Shown piece after piece: positions 8,101 through 10,831 of a stretch of DNA of 10,831 bases. Below the pieces are notes generated by a model. The model saw only the letters and a list, made by a program, of their open reading frames with translations. It was not told where the DNA came from and did no database searches. Where the stretch lies: assembly GCF_000003605.2 (NCBI RefSeq), contig NW_003123408.1, forward strand, positions 44,812 through 55,642, in the 5' to 3' direction. The translations under genes were made by a program, and so were the position numbers. Within the stretch, counting starts at the first letter, position 1, and each line of letters begins with the position of its first letter. Source of the DNA: Saccoglossus kowalevskii. Its lineage: Eukaryota; Hemichordata; Enteropneusta; Harrimaniidae.

Positions 8101-9005
8101 CAGGCAAAACTAGCTAAATAAACAGCTTATTTAGATGACAGCCGCCACTTAACGAAACCCCTGGAATGCCCTAGACTGTCTTGTACAGGCTTGCAGATTG
8201 TCATTTAATGAAATCAAGATTCATTCTCTGGCCCATGGTACTAAAAATTTAAAAGGCTTTAGAGCTTGAAAACATGCATCTACTCCAAACAGCTTTCAAT
8301 TTATGAATACAAACTAAAATATTCTTTGAATGACCATATACCAAGCAATTTACTCTAGTAGTATATGTACCTTACCCACAATGCAAAAATATAGCTCTTT
8401 TATCAGGCATTTTAAATTAAACCTGTCTTTTAAAAATAAAAGTATAGCTTATGCCCTGGTATGAAAATGTGCAAATAGAGAAATTTACACTGGTGTCAGC
8501 TTGGACTTGTACGTAAAAACTCAGGAAAAGCTGCAATGTAGCCAAGGTAGAAGTGGGCAGGCATTGTGCAAATAAAATGAGTCAACTTACTTCGGTGGAG
8601 CCTGCATACCATAGACTGCAAAGTTGAGTTTAAACATCCTGGGCTGCAAATTACAAAAAAAGCATTGATCAATAACAGTAATTTAAATTTAAAGCTGTTT
8701 GATACACAATATCATGTAGACAGATGAGCTAGCTATGGGGGCAATAGGGCATGAATGTAGAGCTTAATGTATTTGAGTAGTTACCTAGAGACAAACAATG
8801 ATATACAATCCCACTAGTTACAAGGTGCAACCACCCACACATGGGCCAAAGCCTTCACAAAAGGCAGATTATCAAAAATTCAACAAATTTAAAGTAACAA
8901 CTCACAGGTGTAGAATTCGGCACTGGCTTTCCATTACAAATTGACATAACTCGTTCTGCTGCTGCTGAATCTCTGAAGTCGACAAAACAATACCGTGCTT
9001 GACCA
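1725..9005 (-). CDS. TRNAU1AP: tRNA selenocysteine 1-associated protein 1-like (SECp43 family), 5' partial, six exons
   Basis: Joined exons in transcript order are 9005-8906, 8643-8591, 7756-7718, 6421-6309, 3021-2874 and 2190-1725. All introns are GT-AG, the phases agree, and the reading frame is open to a TAA stop. Numbering from the first complete codon gives 305 residues. Residues 1-45 are the C-terminal half of RRM1 (RNP1 RYCFVDF at 4-10, then NGKPVP). Residues 46-69 are a linker. Residues 70-150 are RRM2 (RNP2 LFVGEL at 72-77, RNP1 RGFGFVRF at 111-118). Residues 152-305 are a low-complexity tail. From memory of the human protein, the signature pieces match one to one (YCFVEF, NGKPLP, FKLN, SLFVGDLTPDVDD, GYGFVKF). 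The family binds selenocysteine tRNA complexes and is linked to selenoprotein synthesis; that role is carried over from the family, not shown here. About 45 N-terminal residues are missing. Other two-RRM proteins (NAM8/TIA-1 type) are less likely because the RRM2 start matches SECp43 so closely. Confidence 0.9.
2191..2873 (-). other. Intron between RRM2 and the low-complexity tail (683 bp)
   Basis: Bounded by GTGAGT and ATTAG. It contains a small repeat family built on CAAAATGGCC (2476-2520, 2594-2640, and an inverted CCATTTTGAA at 2741-2750). No other gene or RNA was seen. Confidence 0.85.
2476..2640. repeat. Two copies of a CAAAATGGCCAyCAGTC-type repeat
   Basis: Copies begin at about 2476 and 2594 (offset about 120). 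They share ATTAAAACAAAATGGCCA, then CAGTC, TTTGAA and ATCTGA. The second copy is itself a near-palindrome (CAAAATGGC 2601-2609 against GCCACTTTG 2619-2627, one mismatch). The inverted CCATTTTGAA at 2741 may be a third fragment. This looks like remnants of a short foldback or MITE family. Confidence 0.5.
2874..3021 (-). CDS. TRNAU1AP: Coding exon: second half of RRM2
   Basis: 148 nt. The acceptor is TTCTTAAG and the donor AAAAAA|GTGAGT. It encodes residues 103-150, with RNP1 RGFGFVRF at 111-118, then EEEQQRALNEMQNASG and the final strand SLRVSIATPK. Human SECp43 has GYGFVKF, ELEQKRALTECQGA and VRLSVAIPK at the same positions. The exon ends two bases into a Lys codon that is completed by the last coding exon. 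Confidence 0.94.
4707..4824. repeat. Cluster of GAAAATTTCTG quasi-palindromes
   Basis: Three related copies: CAGAAAATTTCTG at 4707-4719 (fully palindromic apart from the centre), GAAAATTTCTG at 4753-4763, and AGAAAATTTTCT at 4812-4823. Intervening sequence is A-rich. It is probably decayed foldback repeat or simple-sequence drift. Confidence 0.4.
5113..5146. repeat. Perfect 12-bp inverted repeat with 10-nt loop
   Basis: CAGTTTTATTTT at 5113-5124 pairs exactly with AAAATAAAACTG at 5135-5146; the loop is GCCCATTTTT. The arms contain mostly A/T, so it may be a foldback transposon core or a chance structure in AT-rich intron DNA. Confidence 0.6.
6309..6421 (-). CDS. TRNAU1AP: Coding exon: first half of RRM2
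   Basis: 113 nt. The acceptor is TATTTTCAAAG and the donor AAAG|GTAGGT. It encodes residues 65-101, starting FNRKEFSLFVGELSPEVDD, with RNP2 LFVGEL at 72-77. The human equivalent is EYSLFVGDLTPDVDD, so the family-specific acidic PEVDD segment is kept. It ends inside the loop before RNP1 (YPSIKGAK), one base into a Val codon. Confidence 0.94.
6422..7717 (-). other. Intron between the micro-exon and RRM2 (1296 bp)
   Basis: Bounded by a weak donor GTACAA and the acceptor CAAAG. The only marked feature is a 25-nt pure pyrimidine tract in sense (plus-strand purines 7549-7573), about 145 nt after the micro-exon. The rest is AT-rich with no gene seen. Confidence 0.8.
7549..7573 (-). promoter_or_regulatory. 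CU-rich intronic tract downstream of the micro-exon
   Basis: The sense strand is an uninterrupted run of pyrimidines with several TCTT and TTTC elements, the type bound by PTB-family splicing regulators. It starts about 145 nt after the micro-exon donor. It could help skip or include the micro-exon, but this is only position-based inference. Confidence 0.3.
7718..7756 (-). CDS. TRNAU1AP: 39-nt micro-exon in the inter-RRM linker
   Basis: The acceptor is TTTTTCTGTAG and the donor AAAAG|GTACAA, which is a weak match at +4 to +6. It encodes AAGATGGPADPK between two split codons (residues 51-64), a flexible Ala/Gly/Pro linker with no counterpart in the shorter human linker as I remember it. It starts and ends in the same phase and its length is a multiple of three, so skipping would leave the frame intact and change only the linker. 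Its reality rests on the two splice sites and the phase fit with both neighbours, not on homology. Confidence 0.72.
7757..8590 (-). other. Intron between RRM1 end and the micro-exon (834 bp)
   Basis: Bounded by GTAAGT and TGTAG with a short T-rich tract. AT-rich, with no repeats of note and no RNA gene or nested coding region detected. Confidence 0.8.
8591..8643 (-). CDS. TRNAU1AP: Coding exon: last strand of RRM1 and start of linker
   Basis: 53 nt. The acceptor is TTTGCAG|CCCAGG and the donor AA|GTAAGT, a strong consensus. It encodes PRMFKLNFAVYGMQAPP plus two bases of a Lys codon, residues 34-50. FKLN-A-YG matches the human beta-4 strand. Another AG five bases further in would break the frame with the previous exon, so the first AG was chosen. 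Confidence 0.9.
8644..8905 (-). other. Intron within RRM1 (262 bp)
   Basis: Bounded by GTGAGT and a TTTTTTTGTAATTTGCAG acceptor. It is the shortest intron of the gene and contains nothing notable. Confidence 0.88.
8906..9005 (-). CDS. TRNAU1AP: Coding exon: second half of RRM1 (first exon visible in the window)
   Basis: 100 nt. The acceptor follows a T-rich tract ending TTCTCAG, and the donor is CCT|GTGAGT. It begins with the third base of a split codon and ends on a complete codon, giving residues 1-33. It carries the RNP1 motif RYCFVDF and the helix-to-strand stretch ending NGKPVPNSTP, which matches the human NGKPLPGATP. Aromatic residues Y5 and F7 occupy the RNA-contacting RNP1 positions. 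The preceding exon, which should end in the loop before RNP1, is not visible in the window. Confidence 0.92.
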
Positions 9006-9264
9006 CTGAGAATAGACAAAACAAAAAATTTTACATTTAAAAACATGTAGTTTTACAAACATGAAGCAAAATATTTTGACTACTGATCATATTATATCAA
9101 GTCCTGGAGCTGAATGAACAACTAGTAGACAAATTCAGAAAATTTTGCAATGACGTTGTTTAACATTATTTTGTATTAAGTTGTTGCAAAATGAAACTGA
9201 TGCACAAAGCAATACATAGACTGCACATGTAATAACCTAACCCAGTGTTCTCCCATGATGTAAA

Positions 9265-9440
9265 CAGCGTGGCGGTCCCGGCACAGTGCTTTGATTCGCC
9301 GCCACACCGGTCTGACACCGCCACGGTGATTAGCAAGACCGCCACAGTGCTTCTTTTCATTGGGGGATCTCGTCACGCTGGCCGGCCTGACCGGCACTCA
9401 AAATTAGCGACCACTGCGGAAACACTTCCGACGATTGTCA
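9265..9440. repeat. GC-rich structured island, probable mobile-element fragment
   Basis: GC content rises sharply against the AT-rich surroundings. Visible structure: inverted GTGGCGGTC (9269-9277) and GACCGCCAC (9337-9345); direct CACAGTGCTT at 9282-9291 and 9343-9352; hairpin CACCG-CCA-CGGTG near 9316-9328; palindrome GGCCGGCC at 9380-9387. Open frames across it on both strands lack known motifs. A decayed transposon or SINE-like insertion is the simplest reading. Confidence 0.45.
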
Positions 9441-9610
9441 TACTGCTATTATACTTGCGTACCGACCAACACGCATCCTGCCAGTAGTGGATAATAATTT
9501 TTAAACAATTGACATAGTCGCGTGATGTGGTAGCGGCTTTGAACAATACAAGTTAATTTTGTAAAATTAGCACCTCTTTGTAAGTAAATACTTTCTGACA
9601 CAGTCTTTGG

Positions 9611-9634
9611 TTTGAAAGCTAAAATTCTTTCAAA
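9611..9634. repeat. Perfect 8-bp inverted repeat TTTGAAAG/CTTTCAAA
   Basis: Arms at 9611-9618 and 9627-9634 with an 8-nt A/T-rich loop. No further context; possibly chance. Confidence 0.45.
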
Positions 9635-9969
9635 ATCAATTCCATCCGATACAACATGGGCAAATCGGAGTTCACGATCAGTTTACGCTACTCAAGAAAA
9701 AAACGTGTTTATTGTTATTGGGTAAAATACATTTGAACTGTTATCGTGAATTATGTAAAAACTCTTCTTTCAATAATTTTTTTACCTTTTAAAAATTTCT
9801 AATCACCTCTTCCGAAAACCATCATGCAGTTTTCATCTGAAATTCATACAAACACATCGTGCTACGACATCGCTTTATTCCGCAATGTAATTTTTATGAT
9901 CACGATCATCCGGAAAACTTCGGGTTCTACCGGCATTACCATGCGGCATTTTGATAGGTAAATAGCGTT

Positions 9970-9988
9970 TTTGACCCACCGGGTCAAA
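9970..9988. repeat. Perfect 8-bp hairpin TTTGACCC-ACC-GGGTCAAA
   Basis: Exact inverted repeat with a 3-nt loop. It lies in non-coding DNA and could be a nuclear-receptor-like everted half-site pair (TGACCC/GGGTCA) or chance. Confidence 0.5.
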
Positions 9989-10623
9989 GGACACATGCCG
10001 GTCAATTAATGCGTCATAACTATCATGGCGGGTCTGTGTTTTTCACCGAAGTGATCAAAAATAATTTCTCCTGATAAAACTAGCTCAAATTTTACGTTTT
10101 TTTCATATAAAAAAAAGAAGTATTTAATTTTTGCATGACATGATCGAGTAAGAGGAATTATTGGTATAACCGGTGTATAACATCGTGAAGTTAGTTATGT
10201 CACGTCGTAACTTTGATCGTTTGGAAGTGTTATTTGTTCGTTCATTTACTGTAAATGTAATGTTAGAAGCTGATGGTCGGAATAATAACCAACAATCCGC
10301 CAAATAACTACATGGTCGATTTTTTGAAGGAGAATTTTGTAGTAAATAAGATCATGAAAGTAGTGAACATAATCCTGGCTCAAACGTTTCATTTAACTTT
10401 TTACAATTTATTTGTTTCTTTTTAGTCTGCTGCATTTGCATTTTGAAAATGTTTCATTTTTAAATTCAAACTCTTCTAAATTGTGAAACTTAATATTTTG
10501 ACTCCAAAAAAGAAATATTTTCCCTGTGATGGAGCTCATTAATATTACAAAAGTGCCCAAAATAAAAGTGTTTATAACACTGTGTGAAGCAAATAAATAT
10601 CTGCCACTTTGTTTTTAAAAATA

Positions 10624-10831
10624 CTGTAAAATTACTATTTTTCACTGGGTTTAAATTTCACTGATTTACCATTTCAGGCATATTCAGTGGGTTTTAAATT
10701 CACGGTTTCGTCATTTAGATAATGTGTTCTATGCTAAATTTTACATATTCACGGTGTTTTAATTTAGCGCATTTTTCCAGTCAGCGAAATAAGCTAAATT
10801 AAAACACAGTGAATAATTACCCCCTTTACAG
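10624..10831. mobile_element. Probable foldback MITE with CTGTAAA ends
   Basis: The left end CTGTAAAATTACTATTTTTC and the right end (TTTACAG at 10825-10831) are imperfect terminal inverted repeats of about 35 bp: after CTGTAAA both run through TTCACTG-GTTT-AATTT. Inside, a 23-nt arm at 10746-10768 pairs with 10793-10815 with one mismatch (24-nt loop), and TTCAsTGGGTTT-AAATT occurs twice more as direct copies. TA precedes the left end, so a TA target duplication would be expected just past the window edge. It is short and non-coding, so non-autonomous. The right boundary coincides with the window end. Confidence 0.65.

Larger units (their letters stand above)
9006..10831 (-). other. Upstream intron and/or 5' flank, no coding exon recognised
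   Basis: The 3' end is a clear acceptor (TTTTTTGTTTTGTCTATTCTCAG region ending at 9006), so at least the left part is intron. I searched the minus strand for the expected WMGDLE and KIIRNR signatures of the missing RRM1 start and found neither. It holds a GC-rich island (9265-9440), two short perfect hairpins (9611-9634, 9970-9988) and a probable foldback MITE (10624-10831). Confidence 0.7.

Noticed and set aside
9176-9487. Open frames on both strands over the GC-rich island
   Set aside because: No known motif, no splice-consistent link to the RRM1 exon, and neither matches the expected N-terminal RRM sequence.

Overview
The window is AT-rich eukaryotic genomic DNA with large introns and scattered short transposon-like repeats. 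Exon sizes, GT-AG introns and repeat types (a stem-loop plus poly-A retroelement tail at the left, a CTGTAAA-ended foldback element at the right) suggest a marine invertebrate, possibly a mollusc or other lophotrochozoan. The taxon is inferred only.

It holds one recognisable gene, on the minus strand, running from beyond the right edge to about position 430. Six coding exons could be reconstructed with consistent phases: 8906-9005, 8591-8643, 7718-7756, 6309-6421, 2874-3021 and 1725-2190. Together they encode 305 complete residues: the second half of a first RRM, a linker, a complete second RRM and a 154-residue Gly/Ser/Trp/Gln-rich tail. The RRM part aligns through every splice junction with tRNA selenocysteine 1-associated protein 1 (TRNAU1AP/SECp43), a factor associated with selenocysteine tRNA. 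The first coding exon or exons (roughly the first 45 residues, with RNP2 of RRM1) were not found and probably lie to the right of the window.

Region by region: 1-383 is a degenerate two-unit repeat ending in a hairpin and poly-A, like the 3' end of a retroelement. About 430-1724 is a 1.3-kb 3' UTR with one canonical poly-A signal and two Pumilio-type motifs. 1725-9005 is the body of the gene, with introns of 683, 3287, 1296, 834 and 262 bp. 9006-10831 is non-coding as far as I can see (upstream intron or 5' flank), with a GC-rich structured island at 9265-9440 and a probable foldback MITE at 10624-10831.

No second gene, tRNA, rRNA or CRISPR array could be supported. The most interesting points are the tail of 13 tryptophans in Gly/Ser context, unlike the Tyr/Gln-rich end of the vertebrate protein, and a frame-preserving 39-nt micro-exon in the linker between the RRMs.
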